Assembly: GCA_964599235.1 (NCBI GenBank)
Contig: CAZRDX010000007.1
Span: 248,001 to 312,000, forward strand
Direction of reading: 5' to 3'
Source: DRPN01 sp964599235
GTDB taxonomy: Bacteria; Bacteroidota; Bacteroidia; Bacteroidales; VadinHA17
DNA: 64,000 bases
Within the stretch, counting starts at the first letter, position 1; every line of letters starts with the position of its first letter. Made by a program: the position numbers and the translations under genes. The notes under the pieces were generated by a model. The model was not told the origin of the DNA. It saw nothing but the letters and a program-made list of their open reading frames with translations, and made no database searches. Positions 41,962 to 50,369 of this stretch are shown piece after piece.

Positions 41962-43323
41962 ATGAAAAAGTCCCTGTTCTTGTTCCTTCTTGGAACGCTC
42001 CTGCCGGCAGCCATTGTCCTGGGCCAGTCAGATGCCGCGGAGGAGAAGTCCGGCACCCGGGAGAACATCAAGAAAGGATGGAATTTCGGAGCCCTGCCCA
42101 CGATCACCTTCGACTCCGATCTGGGGTTCCAGTACGGCGGCCTGGTGAACCTTTTCTATTACGGTGACGGCAGCCGTTATCCCCGCTATGATCATTCGCT
42201 TTATTTTGAGGTTTCCCGTTTCACGAAAGGCAGTGGCATCAACCGTTTTTTCTATGATTCCGACCGTCTGCTCAAAGGTTTTCGCACCTCCTTCGATCTG
42301 AGCTACATTACCGATCAGACGAACCGTTTTTTCGGTTTCAACGGGTATGAGACGGTCTATAACGAATCCTGGATCGACGACGAGGATCCGGACAACTATC
42401 ACTCGCGTGTTTTTTATGCCTATGACAGGAGGATGCTGCGCATCAAGCTTGATCTGCAGCGCAAGTTCGGCAGCAGTGCTTTGGGCTGGGATGCCGGTTT
42501 TGCCATTTATCATTTCAAGACCGGCCCGGTGGACATCGACCGTCTCAACAAAGGCAAGGCTCCCGACAAGCTGTTGCCCGATACGGCGGGACTGTACGAC
42601 CGGTATGTGGAATGGGGAATCATCGGTGAGGATGAAGCCGAGGGGGGCTGGCTCAACTATGTAAAAGCCGGGCTGGTGTACGACTCGCGTGACAACGAGC
42701 CCAACCCGATGAAAGGTATCTGGACCGAGGCGACCATCCAGGTGGCCCCGTCGTTCCTGGGCAACGGCGACTATGGTCATACCAAGATCGCCATCATCCA
42801 CCGTCAGTACTTTACGCTGGTGAAAGATCGTCTTTCGTTCGCCTACCGGGCGGCCTATCAGGGGGTGATCGGCCGTGCTCCTTTTTACTCCTATCCGCTG
42901 CTGGCCACCACCTTCATGAAGGGCGCCTATTCGGAAGGCCTGGGCGGTGCCAAGACCCTGCGCGGCGTGCTGCGCGACCGCGTGGTGGGGAAAGGCATGG
43001 TATACGGCAATGCCGAGCTCCGGTGGAAGTTCACACGTTTCCAGATGCTGAAGCAGAACTGGTACATCGCTCTCAGCGCCTTCTGGGATGCCGGCATGGT
43101 GGTGCAGCGGCTCAAAGTGAACACCGACCAGGTGACCCCTCCTCCCGGCGAGAGCTATTCCGACTACTTCTCAGGTGAAAAGGACCATCTTCACAACAGT
43201 CTCGGAGGAGGACTTCATTTCGCCATGAACGAGAACTTCATCATCGCCGCCGATTACGGGCGAGCCCTCGATCCACAGGACGGCAAGTCGGGCCTTTATA
43301 TCGGCCTGAACTTCATTTTCTGA
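41962..43323 (+). CDS. BamA/TamA-type outer-membrane beta-barrel protein
   Basis: This 453-residue protein has a signal peptide (ending IVLGQ) and a barrel resembling the C-terminal surface-antigen domain of the Omp85 family. It shows alternating aromatic strands, a GAYSEGLGGAKTLRGVLRDR segment like the RGF loop region, and a final GLYIGLNFIF with terminal Phe. No POTRA domain precedes the barrel, so it is shorter than BamA and unlikely to be the main assembly factor. Many Bacteroidota carry such stand-alone barrels of unknown role. It is divergent from hutI. Confidence 0.78.
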   Translation: MKKSLFLFLLGTLLPAAIVLGQSDAAEEKSGTRENIKKGWNFGALPTITFDSDLGFQYGGLVNLFYYGDGSRYPRYDHSLYFEVSRFTKGSGINRFFYDSDRLLKGFRTSFDLSYITDQTNRFFGFNGYETVYNESWIDDEDPDNYHSRVFYAYDRRMLRIKLDLQRKFGSSALGWDAGFAIYHFKTGPVDIDRLNKGKAPDKLLPDTAGLYDRYVEWGIIGEDEAEGGWLNYVKAGLVYDSRDNEPNPMKGIWTEATIQVAPSFLGNGDYGHTKIAIIHRQYFTLVKDRLSFAYRAAYQGVIGRAPFYSYPLLATTFMKGAYSEGLGGAKTLRGVLRDRVVGKGMVYGNAELRWKFTRFQMLKQNWYIALSAFWDAGMVVQRLKVNTDQVTPPPGESYSDYFSGEKDHLHNSLGGGLHFAMNENFIIAADYGRALDPQDGKSGLYIGLNFIF

Positions 43324-43395
43324 GGGGAGATCATCCTGCGCTGCTGATCCCGTGTCCCCATCCCGGCAACAGGGGAAAGAAGGAAGGTCATGGCC

Positions 43396-44661
43396 TTATC
43401 CTCCCAGCAGGAAGCCTGTAAAGATGCCGAGATAGTTCCCGATCACATAGCCGATGATTCCGGTGGTGAGGCCGGAGATGATCACGTCGCGGTTCCGCAG
43501 GGCCGAGGCCACCACCGGCACAAAGGGAGGCGAATAGATCATCGCCGTGGAAGTGATGATCACGGTGTCGGCATCGATGCGGAAGATCATGGAGAGGAGG
43601 ATGTGGATGAAGAGCGATCCGAAATAGACCAGCCCCACGTACAACAGCAGATCGAGGTACCTGATGTCGATCATCCCGCGCAGGTCGGCCATGGAGGAGA
43701 CCACCAGAGAGAAGACGATGATCAGGTACATACCTGCCTGGTAGGTCTTGCGTATTTTGTTGACCCAAGGGACCAGTGAGAAGAGGATGGCCAGGGTGGT
43801 GATGGTAAGGATCACCACGGCCATCATGGCATGGGGAGGGACGAGCATGCCCAGGCCGGCTCCCACGGCGAAGATCACCACCGAGAGTCCGAATGCCAGG
43901 AGCAGACGGGGGAAAGTTTCGCGGTCGAACATGCCGGTATAGTCATCCATCTCCAGAGCCTCGCGCGTGAGACGCTCCACCTCTTCCGGGTCGGTGGTGT
44001 GACTGAAAGGGGGCAGAAAAAGAAGGAAGACCCTTTGCGCCACGGTGAGGAGGAACAGCAGGGTGACGGCCCCCACCACCAGGTCGGCCGTATGTGTCAT
44101 GATGAAGATATCGGGGTCGACATTGAGCGCTTCCTTGATGGAGGCGAGGTTGGGTGTCCCTCCGGAATAGATGCCTATGAGCATGCCGGCGATCTTGCCC
44201 AGTTCGGGGATCTTGTCACGAAAAAGATAATAGCCTGCAAAGACGACCACCACCACCGAGACCAAGGCGAGGATCAGTGAAAGGAAAGTGGTGCCAGCCA
44301 GACGGAACCATTTGCGTATGTTGAGGGAGAAGAGCAGCAGGGGGATGGCCAGCGGGATGGTGAGGGTGGTGATCAGATCCTGCACATGGGCGATCTGGTT
44401 GCGCAGCAGATCGTCGGCGGTGATCTGCCCGGCCGCAAAATAACGGAGGGCCTCGTCGGGAGGCAGGGCCACCCTCCCCTGCAGGAGGGCATGGAACCCT
44501 TCCGAAGGAACAGGCAGGATGCCGGCATTGCCCAGGACCAGACCCACCGCATAAGCGATGACCACCGCACCTATCTTGCCCATCAGACTGTACCGGCGCG
44601 TGCCATAGATGATGAGGGCCGGAAAGAAAAGATAAAAGATCACCAGCAGAACAATGTACAT
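43396..44661 (-). CDS. DUF819 family integral membrane protein
   Basis: This 421-residue protein has about eleven to twelve hydrophobic segments and the DUF819/YjcL motifs MLIGIYSGGTPNLASIKEAL and IITSTAMIYSPPFVPVVASAL. These lie in two inverted halves, suggesting a transporter fold related to sodium-dependent carboxylate or amino-acid carriers. The substrate is unknown. It follows the channel-like gene on the same strand with a 45-bp gap and may share its transcript. Confidence 0.85.
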   Translation of the reverse strand: MYIVLLVIFYLFFPALIIYGTRRYSLMGKIGAVVIAYAVGLVLGNAGILPVPSEGFHALLQGRVALPPDEALRYFAAGQITADDLLRNQIAHVQDLITTLTIPLAIPLLLFSLNIRKWFRLAGTTFLSLILALVSVVVVVFAGYYLFRDKIPELGKIAGMLIGIYSGGTPNLASIKEALNVDPDIFIMTHTADLVVGAVTLLFLLTVAQRVFLLFLPPFSHTTDPEEVERLTREALEMDDYTGMFDRETFPRLLLAFGLSVVIFAVGAGLGMLVPPHAMMAVVILTITTLAILFSLVPWVNKIRKTYQAGMYLIIVFSLVVSSMADLRGMIDIRYLDLLLYVGLVYFGSLFIHILLSMIFRIDADTVIITSTAMIYSPPFVPVVASALRNRDVIISGLTTGIIGYVIGNYLGIFTGFLLGG

Positions 44662-44706
44662 ACGATTTGGTTGTATGGTTCCGGCGGCGAAAATAAGAAA
44701 ATATTC

Positions 44707-46452
44707 CTACCGCAGGATCTTGCGCACAAAAGCGACCGTGAAATAGGACATCATGAAGAGGCCGACGAACCCTTCCACACCCGATATCCAGCGGATCATA
44801 CCCGAAGGGTAATAATCGCCGTAGCCGATGGTCAGGAAAGTGATGGCACTGTGATAGAAGGCCACCGCCACTTCTGAGAGCCGGTCGGGGTCACCCAGGG
44901 AAGAGACGATGCGTGTATCGAAGAAGAGGGGCAGGATGAGGTAGATTACGGTAAAGAGCAGATAGGCGAAGATCATGGAGACGAGCACCCGCACCGGGTC
45001 GGTGGCATAGAGGCCGATCTTGTCAAAGACCACCCACTTGAAGGCATACTGTACCCAGCCGGCCAGCCGGCCCGGAAGGCTCTTTTTCCGTTGCCGCTCC
45101 AGGTCGGCCAGTGCCTCGAAACGTTTGAAGCAAACATAGGCTTTGTCCTCGTCGGCATACTGGCCCGTGATGCTGAAGTTCTCCTTGAGGATACGGAACT
45201 GTTCGGCTTTCATGCGGTATCCTCCTTCCTGGCGGGTGATCATGCGGTTGACCCGGTTCTCCTCCCAGTTAAGGTACAAGCGTCCCAGCAGCCGCATGCC
45301 AAAGATGTTGAGGACCCCGATCTCCACATCCTGGTCATAGGGTTGAAGGTCGATGATATCGCGCACGACGGTGTCGGAGAGATCGAGGTAGTCGCAGCGG
45401 GCCACCCGCAGGTCGACATAATGGTCGAGGTGGCACGATTGCAGGGAGAGATGACGGAACACACTTCCCATGAAGGAGATATCCCGATGTCCGAAATCGG
45501 TCTTCTCGAAGAACAGCTCGGCATCGGGAAAGAGGGCCAGCTCGAAGTTGAGCGAGCCTTTGCCCATCACCACCCTCTTGAAGTAAAAACGGCCGCGGGG
45601 CAGTTCACATCCCTCGAAAGTGAGCTCGCCGTCGCCGAAGAGGGCCCTGTTGAAGTTGACCCTCCCCTCCCCGAACTCCACAGCCCGGAAATCGACCCGT
45701 GAATCCCCGAAGTCCACCCTCTCGAAGCTGATGTTCCCCTTACCGAAGCGGGCATAATGGAAAGCCACCTTGCCGCTTTCGATCCGGCAGATCTTGAAAG
45801 TCACATTCCCTTCCCCGAAGACCGCATTGATGAAGGAGAGCTCCCCGTGACGGAACTCGGTGTTGTTGAAGCTCACCTCGCCATCGCCGAAATTGCAATA
45901 CTGGAAATCCTTTTTCCCGCCGAGGAAGACCGAGTTCTTGAAACCCTTGGTCCCTTTTCCGAAGATCACATTGCCAAAATCCACGTTGCCGTTGCGGAAG
46001 AGCATGTTGTTGAACACAGGGTCCCCGTCGCCGAAACGGGAGGAATTGAATGTCACGGGTCCTCCCGCAAAGTGGGTATGCTCGAAGTCGACATTGCCAT
46101 CCTCAAAAAGGGCAAAGGAAAAATCGGTGACCACCTTCGACTCGAAAAAAGCGTTGCGTGCCGTGAGCGAGAGGATCGTCACCGGCTCCTTCTTTTCCAT
46201 CCCGCGGGAGTCACGGTAAGCTGACAGTGAGAAATCCCGCACGTAGCACTGGTCCATCACGAGGGGCTCCCCCCGTTCGATCATCTCATACCATTCGCGT
46301 GTATCGCGGTAGCCGAACAACTCGACGCCGATGTTGGCATCGTCCTCATCATAGAGGGTCACAATGGCTGTTTTGGGAAGCACGCGGCCACCGTCGGTGG
46401 TGAACTTGAGGTTCTTGATCTCGACCTTGTAATGATGATAGTCAAAACGCAT
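44707..46452 (-). CDS. Dodecapeptide-repeat protein fused to a potassium-channel pore
   Basis: This 581-residue protein has three parts. Residues 1-106 form an N-terminal domain without recognised motif. Residues 107-334 are about 19 tandem 12-residue repeats of consensus G-x-V-x-F-x-x-x-x-F-G-D/K/E (for example GNVDFGNVIFGK), ending near RDISFMGSVFRH. After a linker, residues about 485-581 hold two hydrophobic helices flanking a pore loop with ITFLTIGYGDYYP, whose TIGYGD is the potassium selectivity filter. The repeats should form a solenoid like pentapeptide-repeat beta-helices, but with period 12. There is no TrkA/RCK domain. Potassium transport, possibly gated by the solenoid, is inferred. 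It lies 51 bp downstream of addB. Confidence 0.8.
   Translation of the reverse strand: MRFDYHHYKVEIKNLKFTTDGGRVLPKTAIVTLYDEDDANIGVELFGYRDTREWYEMIERGEPLVMDQCYVRDFSLSAYRDSRGMEKKEPVTILSLTARNAFFESKVVTDFSFALFEDGNVDFEHTHFAGGPVTFNSSRFGDGDPVFNNMLFRNGNVDFGNVIFGKGTKGFKNSVFLGGKKDFQYCNFGDGEVSFNNTEFRHGELSFINAVFGEGNVTFKICRIESGKVAFHYARFGKGNISFERVDFGDSRVDFRAVEFGEGRVNFNRALFGDGELTFEGCELPRGRFYFKRVVMGKGSLNFELALFPDAELFFEKTDFGHRDISFMGSVFRHLSLQSCHLDHYVDLRVARCDYLDLSDTVVRDIIDLQPYDQDVEIGVLNIFGMRLLGRLYLNWEENRVNRMITRQEGGYRMKAEQFRILKENFSITGQYADEDKAYVCFKRFEALADLERQRKKSLPGRLAGWVQYAFKWVVFDKIGLYATDPVRVLVSMIFAYLLFTVIYLILPLFFDTRIVSSLGDPDRLSEVAVAFYHSAITFLTIGYGDYYPSGMIRWISGVEGFVGLFMMSYFTVAFVRKILR
45451..46134 (-). repeat. Coding tandem repeat, 36-bp period (12 residues)
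   Basis: This segment encodes about 19 units of exactly 12 residues with no insertions. Phe at unit positions 5 and 10 and Gly at position 1 are the most constant residues. DNA sequence differs between units, so the array is old and not a recent slippage product. Confidence 0.85.
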
Positions 46453-46503
46453 GGCGGAAGGCTTTGCCTCTCAAAGATATGAAAAAAGGGGAGCCGGGCA
46501 AGT

Positions 46504-49383
46504 TCACCCCTTCTCGCAGATGCCACGGTAGGGACAATGCTCACACACCGCTTCATCCGGGGTCTGGTCGAAGGGTACTTCCCTGGCAAACATTTCTTCC
46601 AGCATTTCCATAAGACGTACGGTCAGTTCCCTGTTTTTTTGATCGTCAAAATGATAGGGTGTTCTCACCGTCTGGCGGGGGTCCACCCCCCCGAACATCC
46701 GGCGGATGAAATAAAGGGCAGGTCGTACCGGCCGGTCTCCTCCGTACATCCTGGCATACAGCAGGATCTGGAGAAACTCGCCGTCCCGGTTTTTTCCTTT
46801 GGAGCGGTCGAACAGCTCCCCGATCGCCGGATATCTGGTTTTCTCCTTGCCGCCGCCTGTCTTGTAGTCGATGATACGCACCATTCCCTCGATCTCGTCA
46901 ACACGGTCGATGGTACCGCCGATCCTGACCTGCAGTTCTTTGTCTCCGGAAACGATCCTGAGGCTATCCCGCACTTTCTGTTCCACGCCCAGTACGCGAA
47001 AAGGCGATCCACTTCTGTCGTGTTCCAGGACTTTCAGTACATAGTTCCTTATCATGGTGCGGGTGATGTGATGGAGGGGGCCGGTCTGTTCGGTCGGAGG
47101 CTTCTCGCCGTGGTAGAGGAGCTCGTCCATTGCACGGTCGATGGCACGGTCGACCACTTGGTTTTTCATTTGCTCCAGCCAGGAGGAGGTGATCATTCCG
47201 TCGGGGGGGTGATGGGATGCGTCGGGATCGTATATGATCTCCAGGGCATGATGGATCATGCTGCCGAAGAGGGCATGATCGATCTCCTCGGCCATCTCAT
47301 CCGGTTCACGTATTCCCGCCACATACCGGAAATAGAACCGGAGACGGCAGGTCAGATAAGTGTTGATGGCTGTGGGGGAAAGGTATTTTTCCTCCGGCCC
47401 GGCAAAGAGTTGCTGCAACCGTTGCAGGAGCTGCGTATCTTTTTCGACGGTGATCGTGCCGCTGTGGCGCAGGCCGGGATGGTAGGCCAGGTCGCGCACC
47501 CTGATCTCCCGGCCGAGGAAGTATCTCAGCTGCTCAATGAAACGGCTGGGTTCGCCTGTCATGCCGTTCGATGCTTCGGTATGGTAGACCAGCACCACTT
47601 CCCGAGCACGCTGGATCAGACGGAAAAAATAGTAGGCATAGAGACCATCCTGCTGTTCCCACACCGGCAGGCCAAAACCTTTTCTCAGGTTGTAGGGGAT
47701 GTAGGAGTTCTGGTTCGACGACCGGGGCAGATTGCCTTCATTGACAGAGACGACCAGGACCCTTTCAAAATCCAGGAGACGGGTTTCCAGAACCCCCATG
47801 ACCTGCAGGCCGGTGAGTGGTTCCCCGTAGAACGCCACATGTTCCCGTTCCGCAAGCCGGATCAGCAGGCGTAGGTATCCTTCCGACGAGAGGGGCTGGT
47901 CGAGCCTGTCCACAAAGTCGTTGAAACGGTTGACCAGCAGAAAGAGACGGTAAAGCACCTCCAGGTTCAGGTCGATGCTTTCGTCATCGGCGTTCCCTTC
48001 TCTTCGGCTGAGCAGACGATGGATGAGGTCGGTCAGGCTCCGGCTGAAGTGTTCCGGCTCTTCGGTCATACGCAGCAGGGCGCTCAGCTCTTCGGAGACA
48101 AGGATACGGGCAGCGGCGAGGTAGATCCTGTTCTGTTCGCGTATCTCCTTCTCCCACAGGGTCAGATCTGTGGTGGCCGGCTCCAGCAAGGGGTTGTGCA
48201 ACAATGCCAACACATCCTTGTAGTAGTAAAGTCGTGTACCGTCGCCGGTGACCTTGCTGTTGCTGAGCAGCTGAAGCGCATCACGGAAGAGGGTGAAGAC
48301 GGGGGAAGCTTTCACGGGGAAACCCATGGTGACGTTCACTTCCGGGATCGTGGGAGGCAGGGCATGCAGCACGGGCAGGAGCAGCTGCTCGTCGGCGAGG
48401 ACCACAGCCGTACGCTGCTCTTCCCCCTCCCGGTCGTGCGGGTACCATTCTTCCAGCACTTTTTTCACGACAAAAGCCTGGGTAGCCCTGTCGGGCGACG
48501 ACCATACGCGGATGTTCTTGTCGGGGGAGGTGAGGTTGTCAAAGATGCCGAGGTCGACGGGCGGGGGCAGTTCCTTCAGGTAGGTGGCAATGGCTCTGCC
48601 GGCATCGTGACCGGCCAAACGGGCATCCGGATAACCGGGCAGATAATGCAGGTCGTAATCCCAGAAAAAGATCGCTTTTCCTTCTTCTTTCATGGCACGG
48701 AACAGGACCCTTTCGGCGGGTGTCAGGAGGTTGAACCCCGCGAAGCACACAGGTCCGGGGAGGGTGCCGGTCCCTGCCTCCTCGCTGCACTTCACAGCCA
48801 CTTCGCGGTAAAGCATCCCTTCCGTGGCCAGCTCCTGTCGCTGCAGGCCTTCGCGGAAAAGACGGTACACCTCATCCAGCTGCTCCCACTGCCGGAGGAA
48901 GAGGGCGGCGTGTTTCCTGCCCGAGGTGGGGAAATGTTCCCAGAAACGGCGGATCAGCTCCACCTGCTCTTCGGAAAGATAGGAGAGATCAGCCGCCAGC
49001 TCCCGTACCGCAGCCAGGTTACGGAAGAGGTCACGTGCGTTCACCAGGTATTTGTCGATGTCGTCGAAGTCGGCCAGAAGCATCTCACCCCAGGGGAAGA
49101 ACTTTTCGAAGGACTCTTCCGTGGTTGTGACCGTCCGGTAAGAACGGTAGAGCTCCCAGAGGAGTTGCAGATCGTCGGCCTTGGCGGTCCCGGTGATCCG
49201 CTCCAATAGGTCACGGATGGCCAGGACATCCGGCGCCCACAGAGGTTTTGAGATAAGGTCGGCAAAGGCCTGACGGAAAAAAAGGCCTGCACGACGGTTG
49301 GGCACCACCACCAGCAGGTCGCCCAGACGTTCGCCATAGGTATCGAACAGATATGCCGCTACTTTTTCAATGAATCCTTTCAT
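46504..49383 (-). CDS. addB: AddB-like PD-(D/E)XK exonuclease subunit
   Basis: This 959-residue protein matches the AddB type of double-strand-break processing subunit. The N-terminal helicase-like half has no intact Walker A (VVVPNRRAGLFF stands there), as expected for AddB proteins without motor activity. The nuclease domain contains HALFGSMIHHALE and GTIDRVDEIEGMVRIIDYKTG. The four iron-sulfur Cys are visible: one in YLTCRLRFYF and three in CEHCPYRGIC (CxxCx5C) at the C-terminus. Its ATG overlaps the radical SAM stop as ATGA, so translation is coupled. Confidence 0.87.
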   Translation of the reverse strand: MKGFIEKVAAYLFDTYGERLGDLLVVVPNRRAGLFFRQAFADLISKPLWAPDVLAIRDLLERITGTAKADDLQLLWELYRSYRTVTTTEESFEKFFPWGEMLLADFDDIDKYLVNARDLFRNLAAVRELAADLSYLSEEQVELIRRFWEHFPTSGRKHAALFLRQWEQLDEVYRLFREGLQRQELATEGMLYREVAVKCSEEAGTGTLPGPVCFAGFNLLTPAERVLFRAMKEEGKAIFFWDYDLHYLPGYPDARLAGHDAGRAIATYLKELPPPVDLGIFDNLTSPDKNIRVWSSPDRATQAFVVKKVLEEWYPHDREGEEQRTAVVLADEQLLLPVLHALPPTIPEVNVTMGFPVKASPVFTLFRDALQLLSNSKVTGDGTRLYYYKDVLALLHNPLLEPATTDLTLWEKEIREQNRIYLAAARILVSEELSALLRMTEEPEHFSRSLTDLIHRLLSRREGNADDESIDLNLEVLYRLFLLVNRFNDFVDRLDQPLSSEGYLRLLIRLAEREHVAFYGEPLTGLQVMGVLETRLLDFERVLVVSVNEGNLPRSSNQNSYIPYNLRKGFGLPVWEQQDGLYAYYFFRLIQRAREVVLVYHTEASNGMTGEPSRFIEQLRYFLGREIRVRDLAYHPGLRHSGTITVEKDTQLLQRLQQLFAGPEEKYLSPTAINTYLTCRLRFYFRYVAGIREPDEMAEEIDHALFGSMIHHALEIIYDPDASHHPPDGMITSSWLEQMKNQVVDRAIDRAMDELLYHGEKPPTEQTGPLHHITRTMIRNYVLKVLEHDRSGSPFRVLGVEQKVRDSLRIVSGDKELQVRIGGTIDRVDEIEGMVRIIDYKTGGGKEKTRYPAIGELFDRSKGKNRDGEFLQILLYARMYGGDRPVRPALYFIRRMFGGVDPRQTVRTPYHFDDQKNRELTVRLMEMLEEMFAREVPFDQTPDEAVCEHCPYRGICEKG

Positions 49384-50369
49384 GATCTCTCTTCCGTAAG
49401 CAAGGGATGGTCAGCCACGGCCACATATTCCCTCCCCTGCCAGGTATCAAGTTCTTCCATGCGCTGCAACAGTTCCTGCATCAGCACGTCGGGGCGTTTC
49501 CCGAAGCGGGAGGTGACCAGGTAGCGGGGTGGCGACTCTCCCACCACCCTTTCCACCGCGATGCCGGGACGCAGGCGTTCCAGAAAAGCGATGACCAGAT
49601 CACGGTATTCTTCCCAGGAAAAGAGGTGGAACGTGTCCGGGTCCCGGGCATACTGTCGGGCCATCACGGTTCCTGTGACGATCTGCAGTTGATGGAGTTT
49701 GATCATATGAAGGGGCAGTGCCGAGAGGATGGTCGCCTCCTCGATCATCTCCTCCCGGGTCTCGCCGGGCAATCCCAGGATCAGATGGGCACCCACGGGG
49801 ATGCCACGGGCGGCCACCGCCCGTATGGCCCGGACACTCTCCGCAAAGCCGTGTCCCCGGTTGACGCGGCGAAGGGTGCGGTCGTAACACGACTCTACCC
49901 CCACCTCCAGTGCTACAAAAGTTCTCTTCGACAGATCGCTGAGATAATCCAGAACCTCTTCCTCCAGGCAATCGGGGCGTGTGGAGATGACCAGCCCCGT
50001 GATCCCTTCCACCGTGAGCGCCTCCTCGTATTTGCGTCTCAATTCGTCGAGCGGAGCATAGGTGTTGGTATAAGCCTGGAAGTAGGCCAGGTATCGTTCC
50101 GCCCTGCGATATCTTTTTTTGTGGAAGGCCATTCCTTCGAGCAGCTGTTGTCGTATGCTCTTCCGGGGGGAACAATATGAGGGACTGAAGGCGTCGTTGT
50201 TGCAGTAGGTACATCCCCCGCGGCCCACTTTGCCATCCCGGTTGGGACAGGTAAAACCCGCATCGATGGAGAGCTTCTGCACACGTTCACCGAACAGCCT
50301 GCGATAGTAAAGCGAGGCCGGATAGTATCGGTGCTCCGATCCCCATTCGAATGTTCTTTTCTCAGCCAT
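49380..50369 (-). CDS. Radical SAM protein, YhcC/TIGR01212 family
   Basis: This 329-residue radical SAM enzyme has the family opening DAGFTCPNRDGKVGRGG and then CTYCNN, giving a Cys, x11, Cys, x2, Cys arrangement for the 4Fe-4S cluster. The region GLVISTRPDCLEEEVLDYL and HLILGLPGETREEMI are typical. The reaction of this family is not established. The start at 50369 overlaps the end of addA by 8 nt, and its stop overlaps the addB start. It is thus wedged between the two recombination subunits. Confidence 0.88.
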   Translation of the reverse strand: MAEKRTFEWGSEHRYYPASLYYRRLFGERVQKLSIDAGFTCPNRDGKVGRGGCTYCNNDAFSPSYCSPRKSIRQQLLEGMAFHKKRYRRAERYLAYFQAYTNTYAPLDELRRKYEEALTVEGITGLVISTRPDCLEEEVLDYLSDLSKRTFVALEVGVESCYDRTLRRVNRGHGFAESVRAIRAVAARGIPVGAHLILGLPGETREEMIEEATILSALPLHMIKLHQLQIVTGTVMARQYARDPDTFHLFSWEEYRDLVIAFLERLRPGIAVERVVGESPPRYLVTSRFGKRPDVLMQELLQRMEELDTWQGREYVAVADHPLLTEERS

